In this document: positions 50,999-59,462 of the stretch, piece after piece
Numbering within the stretch: the first letter of the stretch is position 1
Layout of the letters: the number at the start of each line of letters is the position of its first letter
Source: Gemmobacter caeni
GTDB taxonomy: Bacteria > Pseudomonadota > Alphaproteobacteria > Rhodobacterales > Rhodobacteraceae
Reading direction: 5' to 3'
Assembly: GCF_003054195.1 (NCBI RefSeq)
Contig: NZ_QBKP01000002.1
Coordinates: 265,970 to 329,969, forward strand
DNA: 64,000 nt
Made by a program: the position numbers and the translations under genes
Notes under the pieces: model-generated
Databases searched by the model: none
What the model was told of the DNA's origin: nothing
Seen by the model: the letters and a program-made list of their open reading frames with translations, nothing else

Positions 50999-52156
50999 AT
51001 GCCGGTATTCATCGCGAAGGTCTCGGTCGGGGGCAAGACGACCCAGATCACGCTGAGCGCCAGCAGTCGGGCGGATGCGGAGCGTTCACTCAAGCGGCGC
51101 GGCCGGATCATCTCGCTCAAGCGTCAGGCTTTCCTTGACCTTCAGCCGGGGCTCTCCCCCTATGAGCGCTACGTCTTCCTGGTGAAGCTCTCGACCATGG
51201 TCGCCTCGAAGGTGTCGATGGGGAAGGCGCTCGAGCTGATGGGGCAGGCCTTCACCGGGAACATCCGGCGCGTCTCGAAGTCCCTCTCCGACCGGGTGAA
51301 CGCGGGGGTGAACTTCATCACCGCGATCGAGGAGGAGCGCAAGAGCTTCCCGGCCAGCCTGACCGCCCTGATCCGTGCCGGCTTTGCGGCCGGGAACGCC
51401 TCGAACGCGCTCCGGGAGGCGGCGGAGTTCGAGCAGATGATGCAGAACATCCGGAAAGGGTCGATGAAGGAGGTCTGGACCGGGTTCGGCTATTTTGCCG
51501 CCTCCGCCGCCCTGACCGTGGCCACCGTGGAGTATTTCGGGCCGATGGTGACCGGGAACGCGATGTTCCAGACCCCTGGGGTCAACACCGCCTGGATCGA
51601 GTCCTTCGGTCGGGTCTTCATGTGGGTCAATATCGTGCTGTTGGCGATCATGAGCTTCATGGCCTTCATGGGGACGATCGGGAGACGGGCGAGTCCGGCC
51701 CTGATCGACCGGGTCATCGCCAGGATCCCGTTCTACTCGGACCTGATCCTCGCCAAGAGCAACTACATCACCTTCTACAAGCTCTCCCTCCTTATCAAAT
51801 CCGGGGTCCGGATCGAGGAGACCCTCGAGATCACCGCATCGGACATGGGGCCCGGGTCCCTCAAGAGCGACATCATCAGAGCCCTCGACATGGTCAGGAA
51901 GGGGAGGCCCTGGGCGTCCGGGATGGAGACCCTTGACCCGACCGATCGGGCCTCGCTCCTGGCCTCCTCCGACCGCGACGACGTCGCGCGAACATTCCGT
52001 CTGCTCGCGGATCAGTTCCGCGACCTCTATATCGCCCGCATGCAGACGCTCGGGCCCGCGCTGAACATCCTGGCAGCGCTCTTCATGTCGATCGCCTCCG
52101 CGATCCTGTTCGGCCTTACCATCCTGCCGATGTTGCAGCTCGCCGCCAGCATCTGA
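50999..52156 (+). CDS. pilR: PilR (GspF/PilC family) inner-membrane platform protein
   Basis: A 385-residue protein with two T2SSF domains. Membrane segments lie at ~162-182, ~205-230 and ~358-382. The duplicated pattern YVFLVKLSTMVASKVSMGKALELM... and YITFYKLSLLIKSGVRIEETLEITA... is typical. It anchors the ATPase and the growing pilus. GGGAGGGG precedes the ATG. A terminator follows. Confidence 0.9.
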   Translation: MPVFIAKVSVGGKTTQITLSASSRADAERSLKRRGRIISLKRQAFLDLQPGLSPYERYVFLVKLSTMVASKVSMGKALELMGQAFTGNIRRVSKSLSDRVNAGVNFITAIEEERKSFPASLTALIRAGFAAGNASNALREAAEFEQMMQNIRKGSMKEVWTGFGYFAASAALTVATVEYFGPMVTGNAMFQTPGVNTAWIESFGRVFMWVNIVLLAIMSFMAFMGTIGRRASPALIDRVIARIPFYSDLILAKSNYITFYKLSLLIKSGVRIEETLEITASDMGPGSLKSDIIRALDMVRKGRPWASGMETLDPTDRASLLASSDRDDVARTFRLLADQFRDLYIARMQTLGPALNILAALFMSIASAILFGLTILPMLQLAASI

Positions 52157-52170
52157 TCAAAACCGTCTCG

Positions 52171-52197
52171 GACGCCCCTGGAGACCCCCGGGGCGTC
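52171..52197 (+). terminator. terminator of the pilN-pilR operon
   Basis: GACGCCCC and GGGGCGTC form an 8-bp stem with an 11-base loop, followed by TTCGCTCT, 14 bp after the pilR stop. Confidence 0.7.
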
Positions 52198-52390
52198 TTC
52201 GCTCTCAGATACTCCACGTTGAGAAAATAAATAAGAAATCAACAATTTCCTGGTGGGGCCTGCGAGAATCTGCGTTGTCCCATTTAAGAAAACCGGTAAG
52301 TCTTCCTATGTGCCGGTGCCCCCGGGACAGCATCAACCCCCGCGTCGCGTTTGCGAAAAACGGACGCCCTTCTGAAGAGGACGACTCCAC
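52198..52390 (+). promoter_or_regulatory. long leader and promoter region of the pilin cluster
   Basis: An AT-rich block has two candidate promoters: TTGAGA-N17-ACAATT and TTGTCC-N16-TAAGTC (about 52219-52310). A perfect TTTGCGAAAAA lies at 52350-52360, ~30 bases before the first pilin, in the presumed leader. A leader of ~80 bases or more would suit mRNA stabilisation for an abundant pilin (inference). Confidence 0.5.
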
Positions 52391-52963
52391 ATGTTCAACC
52401 TGATCGTCGCGGTCATCTCGATCGCTCTCATCGCCGCGATGGCCGCGGCCTCGATCTTCTACGGCGGCGCTGCCTTCGGCAGCGGGACCGCGCAGGCTCA
52501 GGCCTCGACCCTGATCAACAATGGTCAGCAGATCTCGGGCGCCCAGCAGCTCTACATGATCGAGAACTCGGGCAACCGGAACGGCGTGAACAGCATGACG
52601 GCGGCCAACGGTCTGGTCACGCAGGGCTATCTCCAGGCGATCCCGACCCCGCCCGCGAACTCGACCGGTGCCAACGCGACGGACGTGGGCACCTGGCTGG
52701 TGTCGGCTGACGGCACATTCGCTTATGTGCCGCTGAACACCGAGACCGCCGGCGCGACCACCTCGCCCGCCGCGACCGTCTGCGGTGAGCTGGTGGCCCA
52801 GGGTGGCGTGACGCTGACCCTGACCGGTTCGGCTGCGTTGACCGCCGCCTCCACCTTCGGTACGGACGGCTTCGCCATCGACCAGAACCAGTTCGCCTGC
52901 GTGGTGGATGCTGGCGCCGCGAACATCAACGGCTCGACCGCCCATTTCGTTTTCAAGCTCTGA
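52391..52963 (+). CDS. leaderless type IV pilin-like protein 1 (probable major pilin)
   Basis: A 190-residue protein that starts directly with the pilin helix, MFNLIVAVISIALIAAMAAAS. An in-frame TGA 18 bases upstream excludes a longer start, so there is no prepilin leader. Residue 5 is not Glu, unlike most type IV pilins. Then QAQASTLINNGQQISGAQQLYMIENSG and two C-terminal Cys (VCGEL, FACVV) match the pilin plan. Low use of Lys and Trp and a strong terminator fit an abundant structural pilin. Confidence 0.82.
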   Translation: MFNLIVAVISIALIAAMAAASIFYGGAAFGSGTAQAQASTLINNGQQISGAQQLYMIENSGNRNGVNSMTAANGLVTQGYLQAIPTPPANSTGANATDVGTWLVSADGTFAYVPLNTETAGATTSPAATVCGELVAQGGVTLTLTGSAALTAASTFGTDGFAIDQNQFACVVDAGAANINGSTAHFVFKL

Positions 52964-52986
52964 TCGGGGCCTGATCGCGGGGACAG

Positions 52987-53015
52987 GGGCGCCGCCGGCT
53001 TCGGCGGCGCCCTTT
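52987..53015 (+). terminator. terminator or attenuator after the first pilin
   Basis: A perfect 11-bp stem (GGGCGCCGCCG / CGGCGGCGCCC) with loop GCTT, then TTT. The next pilin has no clear promoter of its own, so partial read-through could set the ratio of major to minor pilins. Confidence 0.75.
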
Positions 53016-53089
53016 CCTGTTTCATCTCAGGAAAACAGGCGGGATGACCCGCCACCGGCAAGGCCCGTCTCAGAAGGAGAAGCCTCCCC

Positions 53090-53626
53090 ATGTACAACCT
53101 GATCGTCGCGATGATGTCGATCGCCCTGATCGCCCTGACCGGCTACACCGCCCTGTTCCTCGGTGGGGGCCAGTTCTCCCGAGGCGCTGCGGGGAACACG
53201 GCGCGGGCGCATGCGGTCACCCTGGTCAATAACGCGCAGCAGGTGGCCGGGGCGCAACGGGTCTACGGGATCCAGAACGCGGGGGCCTATGCGGTCAGTT
53301 ATGAGGTCCTTCTTGAGGGGGGGCATCTGAGCGCGATCCCCCAGCTCCCGGTCGGCGCGGTGACGGGCGGCTGGTCGATGTCCCCGGACGGACGTGTCGG
53401 GATGATCCCGCTCAACATAGAGCGTCCCGGACAGACCGGGAGCCCGGCGGACCGGATCTGTGAGCAGATGCCGGTTCTGGGGGGCACCCCCTTCGTCGCG
53501 GCGAACGGCCCCTTGCCGACCCATGACGACATTTCCGGTTCTGAGGCCTGGTTCGGCTGCGTGACCAACCCGGGCGCCACCTCCGTGGAGACAGCGACCG
53601 CGGTCTGGTTCGTCCATACGAACTGA
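53090..53626 (+). CDS. leaderless type IV pilin-like protein 2
   Basis: A 178-residue paralogue starting MYNLIVAMMSIALIALTGYTALFLGG. AAGGAG stands 10 bases before the ATG. The globular part shares QAQxVxGAQxxYxIxN and two C-terminal Cys (ICEQM, FGCVT) with pilin 1. Probably a minor pilin. The start coordinate is fixed by the ribosome site. Confidence 0.8.
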   Translation: MYNLIVAMMSIALIALTGYTALFLGGGQFSRGAAGNTARAHAVTLVNNAQQVAGAQRVYGIQNAGAYAVSYEVLLEGGHLSAIPQLPVGAVTGGWSMSPDGRVGMIPLNIERPGQTGSPADRICEQMPVLGGTPFVAANGPLPTHDDISGSEAWFGCVTNPGATSVETATAVWFVHTN

Positions 53627-53629
53627 ACG

Positions 53630-53683
53630 TGTGGAAAACCGGAATATTTTGCTTTGTCAACGCCGGCCCCTGTGCGAAAAAAC
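53630..53683 (+). promoter_or_regulatory. DnaA-box-like site and GCGAAAAAA element before pilin 3
   Basis: TGTGGAAAA (53630-53638) is the complement of TTTTCCACA. TTGTCA follows near 53655, and TGTGCGAAAAAAC lies at 53671-53683. A hairpin GCGGAT-N4-ATCCGC lies just downstream near 53700. Confidence 0.45.
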
Positions 53684-53732
53684 AAGTTGACCTGATTTGC
53701 GGATCGTCATCCGCGAGGCGGAGAGCTGATAG

Positions 53733-54302
53733 ATGTTCAACCTGATCGTCGCCGTAATTTCCATCGCGCTGATCGCGGCGCTTGCCGCCGCGTCCCTGTT
53801 CTATGGCGGGGACGGCTTCTCGAAATCCTCAGCCCGTGCTGAAGCGGCAACCCTCATCAGTCAGGCGCAGCAGGTGGCCGGTGCGACCGCCCTGTTCCGG
53901 ATCGATAACGCGGGTGCGAGTGTCTCCTCGACGGAGCCGGACTGCTCGACCGGGACCCAGTCCGCCTGTGCGATCACCCGGCTGGTCGACGGCGGGTATC
54001 TTCAGGCCAAACCGGTCGTCCCCCCCCAGATCGTCTCGAAGGATCCGCTCGCGCTCGGCTGGATCCGGAACTGGTCGATCTCGCAGGACGGGGACTCGGT
54101 CTACGTGTTCCTCAACGAGGACAATCAGAACGGGATCTGTGATGAGGTTGAGCGCCAGGGCGGCGCGGCCCGCACGACCGTCACCGGCACCCTGACCGCC
54201 GAGGATTTCGGACTTGATGACGGGTCACTTCCGCCCTTCCGCTGCGCGGATCTCGACCTCGGCGGCGGCCTCGTGCTGACCGCCTTCGGGGCCCGGATCT
54301 GA
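53733..54302 (+). CDS. leaderless type IV pilin-like protein 3
   Basis: A 189-residue paralogue starting MFNLIVAVISIALIAALAAASLFYGG. TGA and TAG codons stand directly upstream in frame, so no leader exists. It has QAQQVAGATALFRIDNAG and Cys pairs. The N-terminal 24 residues are nearly identical to pilin 1, which suggests recent duplication. Confidence 0.8.
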   Translation: MFNLIVAVISIALIAALAAASLFYGGDGFSKSSARAEAATLISQAQQVAGATALFRIDNAGASVSSTEPDCSTGTQSACAITRLVDGGYLQAKPVVPPQIVSKDPLALGWIRNWSISQDGDSVYVFLNEDNQNGICDEVERQGGAARTTVTGTLTAEDFGLDDGSLPPFRCADLDLGGGLVLTAFGARI

Positions 54303-54326
54303 CCCCCATAAAGGAGACTGTTTCGC

Positions 54327-54776
54327 ATGTTTAACCTGATCGCCGTCATCTTCTCGATCGTTCTCGTGATCGCGCTGGGGGTCGCCGCCTTCTACTACGG
54401 GGGGGAGGCCTATTCGACGAAAACGCAGGAGACCGATTATGCGGAGATCGTGAACGGGGCCTCCCAGATCAAGGCGGCGATGGAGATGTACCGGGTCCGG
54501 AACGGGGAATACCCGGGCGGGATCGAGGACGCGGTCCTGGGCGTGAGCGCCACGGAGGAGCTTCTCTCCCGGCTCGTTGCGGAGGACTATCTCTCCGGTG
54601 TGCCGCGCGGGAACTGGACGATCGTCGACATGGCGATCCAGCGGGAACTCACCGACGTCCAGCAGTGTCTGAACGTCAACCGGATCGCGGGCCTGAACAC
54701 GGATCTCGCGCCGAACGGCTGCCCCCCCTGTACGGACCCGGAGTTCTTCAGCTGGCCCGCCTGTGAGAACATCTGA
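54327..54776 (+). CDS. leaderless type IV pilin-like protein 4
   Basis: A 149-residue paralogue starting MFNLIAVIFSIVLVIALGVAAFYYGG. An in-frame TAA lies 18 bases upstream, and GGAG precedes the ATG. It has YRVRNGEYPGGIEDAVLG, a stretch close to that of canonical pilins, and four C-terminal Cys (CLN, CPPC, CEN). Likely a minor pilin. Confidence 0.8.
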   Translation: MFNLIAVIFSIVLVIALGVAAFYYGGEAYSTKTQETDYAEIVNGASQIKAAMEMYRVRNGEYPGGIEDAVLGVSATEELLSRLVAEDYLSGVPRGNWTIVDMAIQRELTDVQQCLNVNRIAGLNTDLAPNGCPPCTDPEFFSWPACENI

Positions 54777-54812
54777 CGTCGCGGTTACTGGCGGACAAGG
54801 GGGAGAATTCAC

Positions 54813-56423
54813 GTGATCGGCTTTTATGTCCTGATGGTGGCCGCCCTCGTCCTCGCGGGCGCGGTCGGCTACACCCTGCTCTCCTCGGTGCAGACCGCGA
54901 ACGCGCTCTCCCTGGCGGAACGGAACGCGGCCCGGCTCGAGATGACCGCGAGTGCGCTGCGCCAGGTCGTGATCGCGGATGCGGAGGGGCGGTTCTTCGT
55001 GCCGATGGGGGTCCCCTCCTTCCCGTCAAGCCTCACCTCCCGGACCTCTCTCCCGGACTGGGTCAGCGGTGAGCGCGTCACCCCCTGGGGGACCCCCTAC
55101 GGGTACTGCCCCTACGCGCCGGTGACCGCCCCTGGCGGGTCTTCCGCGACCGTCTACGGGGGCGCGAACTACGCCGTGTCCCTCACCTCCGATCCGGTCG
55201 TCTACGGTGCCGCACGCCCCTACGTGATCTCGGGCGCCCGACCGTCGAACCCTCTGGACGCGCCCGACGCCCCGACGGTCCTCGCATTTCTGATCTCCCC
55301 CTCGAACAACGCCTCAGCGGTCCCGGCCTGCAACAACGTGTATTGGGACGGGAGGGCCTGGCTGACGACCGGCCCGGTCACCGGTTCCGTCCGTGCGGTC
55401 ACCGTGGACGCGCTCTCGGACAGTCTTGCTCAGGCGCCCCGTGTTCTGCGTCGTCACGCCGCTCAGGGGGCGAGCGGGTCCGGGCTCTCCGCCTCCGACC
55501 CCGCCGCCCTGAGCACGGTCCTGACGGAATGGCGCTATCTGCGTCCGCACCGCCTGACCGTGGTCCTGGATGACGCCGGCGGCCCCTTCCTGATCAGCCC
55601 GACCGCGACGGATCTCGGCGCGGGTGCGGGCGGGACCTCGCCGCATCCGGACGCCTTCGGCCGGCACCTCATCCTGGAGGCGGCAACGGGGGACAGTCCG
55701 GTGATCAACACCTATCCGTCCGATGCCGCCGGCGTTCTGCGGTTCCCCGCGGATACGACGATCGACGGGGTCAGCTTCGGGACCGGTCTCGGCGTCTCCG
55801 GCATGGCCGGGTCCCGCCTGCTGATCCGGGACTCGCAGCTCCCCTCCCTCGCGACCGGCGGGGGGGAGGTGATCCTGGCCTCAGGGGTCAGCGTGACCGC
55901 CCCGTCCGGGGCCTCCTCGCCCCCGGTCCTCGTCAACGGGGGGAGCCTCTCCGTTCAGGGGCCGGTCTCCATCGACGGCTCCGAGCCGGGGGGCGCGGGT
56001 ATCCGGCAGCGCGGCGGCCTCATTCAGGTCGCGGCCCCCCTGTCGGTCACGACCGGGATCGGCTCTTCGGTCTTTGACGCGCTGAGCTACGGGGAAGTGT
56101 CTCAGGACGCGGGTGGAGCTCTGACCCTGACCGGTTTGGGAGATCAGAACCTCGAGGCCTATACCCGCGAGATCGAGGTGCTCAGCTCCGGCTGTGTGAC
56201 CGGGGATCTCACCTGCTCGGTGACCTGCCCGGACGAGCGCCCGCCGCTGTCCGGAACCTGTACCACGAGCGGGGTCACCAACGTGTTTCTGCGCGGGACG
56301 CAGATCTCCGGCTCCGTCTTCAGCTGCGCCTGGTCGCAGGTCTCGGAGCTCGCGGATGAGGTGACGGACCCGGCAGGCCCGGTCTCCCCGGTCGCGCGTG
56401 CGATTTGCGGACCAAAGCGTTGA
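54813..56423 (+). CDS. large leaderless minor pilin (PilV-position)
   Basis: A 536-residue protein starting (GTG) MIGFYVLMVAALVLAGAVGYTLLSS, a pilin-type helix with no leader, after AGGGGGAG. A pilin-like domain (~25-125) is followed by a repetitive Gly/Ser-rich part (~240-460) that reads like a right-handed beta helix (ILASGVSVTAPSG.., LVNGGSLSVQGPVSIDGS, GIRQRGGLIQVAAPLSV). The last ~80 residues are Cys-rich. By position it matches PilV, the tip adhesin of thin pili; no shufflon repeats are seen. Confidence 0.75.
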   Translation: MIGFYVLMVAALVLAGAVGYTLLSSVQTANALSLAERNAARLEMTASALRQVVIADAEGRFFVPMGVPSFPSSLTSRTSLPDWVSGERVTPWGTPYGYCPYAPVTAPGGSSATVYGGANYAVSLTSDPVVYGAARPYVISGARPSNPLDAPDAPTVLAFLISPSNNASAVPACNNVYWDGRAWLTTGPVTGSVRAVTVDALSDSLAQAPRVLRRHAAQGASGSGLSASDPAALSTVLTEWRYLRPHRLTVVLDDAGGPFLISPTATDLGAGAGGTSPHPDAFGRHLILEAATGDSPVINTYPSDAAGVLRFPADTTIDGVSFGTGLGVSGMAGSRLLIRDSQLPSLATGGGEVILASGVSVTAPSGASSPPVLVNGGSLSVQGPVSIDGSEPGGAGIRQRGGLIQVAAPLSVTTGIGSSVFDALSYGEVSQDAGGALTLTGLGDQNLEAYTREIEVLSSGCVTGDLTCSVTCPDERPPLSGTCTTSGVTNVFLRGTQISGSVFSCAWSQVSELADEVTDPAGPVSPVARAICGPKR

Positions 56424-56437
56424 TCTTGTCGTCGGGA

Positions 56438-56450
56438 TGTGCGAAAAATG
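56438..56450 (+). promoter_or_regulatory. TGTGCGAAAAATG element
   Basis: The element lies 62 bases before the gene at 56512. GGATGT precedes it as a poor -10, and TTGATC/TTGTCG lie upstream at unsuitable spacing. Confidence 0.4.
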
Positions 56451-56511
56451 GATAAGAAAGCCTGGCTTCCGTTATGAAAGAAGGCCGGGACCGGGTGAAA
56501 TGGAGTCGCTG

Positions 56512-56931
56512 ATGATCAGGGCAAACCTCAAGACGACGGCGGTGGCGGCCGCCCTGTCCCTCTCTCTGGCCGCGGCCGCCTATGCGCAGAGCTTCGTGTT
56601 TCGCACGACCGTCACCGGAGCGACCGGGACCCCGGCCGTGCTCGTGACCCTGGTCAACTCGACCGGGATCGGTTTTCTTCTCGACGCGGACGGGGCCGAA
56701 CCGGGGACGATCGTGAACGGGGAGATCCGGACCCTCACCTATCGCAATCAGGTGTCGCGAGACGTCCAGATCACCGGCGTCACCGTGAGCCCGAGCAACG
56801 CCAATTTCGTGATCCTGTCGGACGGCTGCACCGGGACCCTCGTGATGGGGGCGCAATGTCCGGTCCAGGTCCAGTTCCGCGCCTCCGAGGACGGGGATTA
56901 CACGGCGACGCTGAACGTCATCGCCCAGTGA
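56512..56931 (+). CDS. small exported beta-sandwich protein
   Basis: A 139-residue protein with a signal peptide (cleaved after AYAQ). The mature part is one beta sandwich of the choice-of-anchor/ASPM-SPD-2 kind (VQITGVTVSPSNANFVILSDGCTGTLVMGAQCPVQVQFRASEDGDYTATLNV) with a Cys pair. The ATG at 56512 follows GGAG by 6 bases; 56500 is possible. It closes the pilus region and may be an accessory surface protein. Confidence 0.7.
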   Translation: MIRANLKTTAVAAALSLSLAAAAYAQSFVFRTTVTGATGTPAVLVTLVNSTGIGFLLDADGAEPGTIVNGEIRTLTYRNQVSRDVQITGVTVSPSNANFVILSDGCTGTLVMGAQCPVQVQFRASEDGDYTATLNVIAQ

Positions 56932-56953
56932 TCCTTCCCGGATCGACCGAACC

Positions 56954-58027
56954 CTAGTCCAGAAGCCGATGCAGGGCGCGGGTCTCGACCCTCACCCGTG
57001 ACCTGATCCCGTCCGGCAACCGGTCCTGAAGGTCCAGGTAAAGCCGCAGGATCTCTTCCGCGTCCCAGACCCGGAGCCGAAACCCCATCCCCTGCGCTCG
57101 CGCCCGGGCCTGACGGGTCAGCCCGGACCAGGAGACGATAAGCGCCGCGTCAGCGCCGGAGCCGTGCAGGTTCCCGATCAGCGCCTGGAGGGTCTCGTCC
57201 CCGGCGACCTGAAGCCCGGATTTCACCTGGCCGACGAGGCGGGGCGGGGCGAGGCCGAGCGGACCTCCGCCGGCGATCAGATCGACCCCCCCGTCGGGCC
57301 CCGGCGTTCCGACCTGAACGGTAAGCCCCTGGGCCCGCAGGAGCGCCCCGGTCAGCTCCGCCATCGCGTGCCCGGTGAAAACCGCCCCGATCCGGTCCCG
57401 GATCCGGGCCGTCTCGGCGGCTATGAGCGCCTCGAGGGAGGCGGGTCCGGTGAGAAGGGGTCCGGTTGGTCCCGGATCCCTCCCGTCCCTGATCAGGCCG
57501 CGCAGCCGGTCCAGGATGCCCGGACGGGTCACCTCGGTGATCGGCACATAGGACCCGGTCACGGTGAGAAGGTCCGAAAGGACCGCGTCACGCGGGATCG
57601 GGTCGCGCAGCCAGCGCAATGACCGGGCGGGTCTGCCGTCCGGGTCCTCCGCCAGGCCGGGACCAACCTGCCCGATCCCGAACCGGGGCGCCCCGGGGAG
57701 GGCGCAGAGGACCAGGTCACCCGGCTGCATCTCGTTGACGAGCGCGTTCAGCTGTGTCGACATCGACCGGATGCGGGACCGGGCCTCATGCGGGTTCGCC
57801 TCGGTGACCGCGTCGAGGATCTGTCCGGGTTCGTAGTGCTCCGAAAGGTCCGCGCGAACCCCGAACTCCGCCGTGATCAGCCCCCCCTCCATCAGCAGGC
57901 GACCGAAGTCCCCGTCCCGCTGTGGCCTGAAATACCAGACCCGCGGGGTGACGCCGCGCGTCGAGACCTCAAGGGCGGCGTCCCCGCCGGCCGGGTCGGC
58001 AGCCGTTCCGGCCCTTATCTGCATCAT
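56954..58027 (-). CDS. Mrr-type restriction endonuclease
   Basis: A 357-residue protein. The C-terminal domain (~225-335) has FTGHAMAELTGALLRAQGLTVQVGTPGPDGGVDLIAGG then LVGQVKSG, the D...QxK catalytic pattern of Mrr enzymes. The N-terminal part (~25-135: WYFRPQRDGDF..FGVRADLS...LVNEMQPGDLVLCALPGAPRFGIGQV) looks like a PUA/EVE-type base-sensing domain. Such enzymes cut foreign or modified DNA. The ATG at 58027 (or 58024) follows GGAG. It is divergent from the HD gene. Confidence 0.82.
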   Translation of the reverse strand: MMQIRAGTAADPAGGDAALEVSTRGVTPRVWYFRPQRDGDFGRLLMEGGLITAEFGVRADLSEHYEPGQILDAVTEANPHEARSRIRSMSTQLNALVNEMQPGDLVLCALPGAPRFGIGQVGPGLAEDPDGRPARSLRWLRDPIPRDAVLSDLLTVTGSYVPITEVTRPGILDRLRGLIRDGRDPGPTGPLLTGPASLEALIAAETARIRDRIGAVFTGHAMAELTGALLRAQGLTVQVGTPGPDGGVDLIAGGGPLGLAPPRLVGQVKSGLQVAGDETLQALIGNLHGSGADAALIVSWSGLTRQARARAQGMGFRLRVWDAEEILRLYLDLQDRLPDGIRSRVRVETRALHRLLD

Positions 58028-58056
58028 GAACAAGGCTCCTCTCCCGCAACTACGGG

Positions 58057-58094
58057 TTTGCGAAAAAATATACGCTTCCCATTCCTCAAGGCAA
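58057..58094 (-). promoter_or_regulatory. promoter of the Mrr gene with TTTTTCGCAAA element
   Basis: On the - strand: TTGCCT (58094-58089), 16 bases, TATATT (58072-58067) running into TTTTCGCAAAC. The element covers the start site. Confidence 0.7.
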
Positions 58095-58122
58095 AGGATA
58101 AAACACGAACCGAACCGTCCCG

Positions 58123-58133
58123 TTTTTCGCAAG
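58123..58133 (+). promoter_or_regulatory. TTTTTCGCAAG element before the HD gene
   Basis: The element lies 37 bases before the ATG at 58171. No -10 abuts it. It is the divergent partner of the copy at 58057. Confidence 0.45.
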
Positions 58134-58170
58134 TGACGTGTAAGGTTCCCGAAACGAGAAGGGGGATCCC

Positions 58171-58911
58171 ATGGGCACAGAATTCACAGGCAGCTGGCTT
58201 GCGACCTCACGCGGGGGGATGTGGTCGATCGAATCGCCCCAGGAGTCGCAGGTCTATCTTGAGGACATCGCGGCCGGGCTGTCCCGGACCTGTCGATATG
58301 CGGGGCAGATCTCCGAGGAGGTCACCTTCTACTCGGTCGCAGAGCACAGCGTGATCATGACCTCCCACGCTCATCGTTCGGGGCTGATCCGGACCCGCTC
58401 CGAGGCGCTCTGCTATCTTCTCCATGACGGATCCGAGGCCTTTTTCGGGGACATGCCGACACCGATGAAAGCGCTGATCCCACAGTTCCGTGTTTATGAG
58501 GATCTGGCCCAGTCCGTCATCTTCTCCGCCTTCGGGCTCGGCCCGGATATGGTCGCCCGGATAAAGCCTGATCTGAAGCGGATCGACACCCGGGTCCGGA
58601 TCGACGAGCGGGAGGTGATGATCTGTGAGCCGGCGCTGAGCGCTGGCAGGGAGGCGCTCTGGAGGCAGGACCCCTCCCTGAAACCGCTCGGGATCACCCC
58701 CGCTCTCCTTGAGCCGAACCTGGCGCGTCAGGTCTATCTCGAGGCCTTCGCCTGGGCGCTCGATGCGCTGCCGGACGACCTCGGGGCCCCGCGCGCCGTG
58801 CGGGACGCGGGGCGTTACCTGGCGGAACGGGGGGTGGCCCCGAAACTTCCGGATTTCACCCCCTCGCACGCAAAGGAGGCCTCATGCATGCCAGAATTCT
58901 CCCCCTGCTGA
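58171..58911 (+). CDS. HD-domain phosphohydrolase
   Basis: A 246-residue protein of the YfbR-like type seen in phages and plasmids. The metal site is SVAEHSV (His59), LLHDGSEAFFGD (His85, Asp86) and a later Asp. Such enzymes are usually deoxynucleoside monophosphate phosphatases, so it may alter nucleotide pools together with tmk. GGGGGATCCC precedes the ATG. It overlaps the DUF192 gene by 28 bp. Confidence 0.85.
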   Translation: MGTEFTGSWLATSRGGMWSIESPQESQVYLEDIAAGLSRTCRYAGQISEEVTFYSVAEHSVIMTSHAHRSGLIRTRSEALCYLLHDGSEAFFGDMPTPMKALIPQFRVYEDLAQSVIFSAFGLGPDMVARIKPDLKRIDTRVRIDEREVMICEPALSAGREALWRQDPSLKPLGITPALLEPNLARQVYLEAFAWALDALPDDLGAPRAVRDAGRYLAERGVAPKLPDFTPSHAKEASCMPEFSPC

Positions 58912-59378
58912 CGATCGCCCTCCTTTCGGGCGCGCCGCTCCAGGCAGATGAGGCGGAGGTCCGGGACTGCGCGCCGGATCGGATCATGATCGTCGGATCT
59001 GACGGGATGGAACGCGCCAGCTACAAGGTCAGCCTCGCGGACACCCCGGAGACCCGGGAAAAGGGTCTGATGTTCGTCGAGGAGCTGCCGCGCGAGGAGG
59101 GGATGCTGTTCCTCTTCGATACGGTCGGCGAGGTCGGGTTCTGGATGAAGAACACCCTCATCCCGCTCGATATGCTTTTCATCACTCCGGAGGGGCGGGT
59201 TGCGACCCTGTATGAGGGCGCGATCCCGCATGATGAGACCACGATCTGGTCCGGCCATCCGGTCAGCGCCGTGCTCGAGGTGAACGCGGGCGAGGTGGCA
59301 CGCGCAGGCATCCGACCCGGGGACTGGGCGCTCTCACCGCGTCTCGGCACCGGATGTATGCCCGCCGCGGGCGGGTGA
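58884..59378 (+). CDS. DUF192 exported protein
   Basis: A 164-residue protein with a signal peptide (cleaved after LQA) and a full DUF192 domain: TREKGLMFVEELPREEGMLFLFD, FWMKNTLIPLDMLFITPEG and GIRPGD. The family is common in alphaproteobacteria; its role is unknown. GGAGG precedes the ATG at 58884, inside the end of the HD gene. Confidence 0.92.
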   Translation: MHARILPLLTIALLSGAPLQADEAEVRDCAPDRIMIVGSDGMERASYKVSLADTPETREKGLMFVEELPREEGMLFLFDTVGEVGFWMKNTLIPLDMLFITPEGRVATLYEGAIPHDETTIWSGHPVSAVLEVNAGEVARAGIRPGDWALSPRLGTGCMPAAGG

Positions 59379-59402
59379 CCCGATATTTCGGTTGAAGATC
59401 AG

Positions 59403-59462
59403 ATGCGAAAAAGAGTAACACATGTAATATCCGGCCCATAAAGAGGTCTTGCGAGGAGCAGC
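59403..59462 (+). promoter_or_regulatory. GCGAAAAAG element and possible promoter
   Basis: ATGCGAAAAAG (59403-59413) is followed by TAATAT near 59427. ATGCGA and TAATAT are 16 bases apart, a possible -35/-10 pair like that at 42256. Confidence 0.45.

Noticed and set aside
54813-56423. Shufflon at the PilV-like gene, as in IncI plasmids
   Set aside because: No repeated inverted short sites or alternative C-terminal cassettes follow the gene; the recombinase lies 38 kb away.
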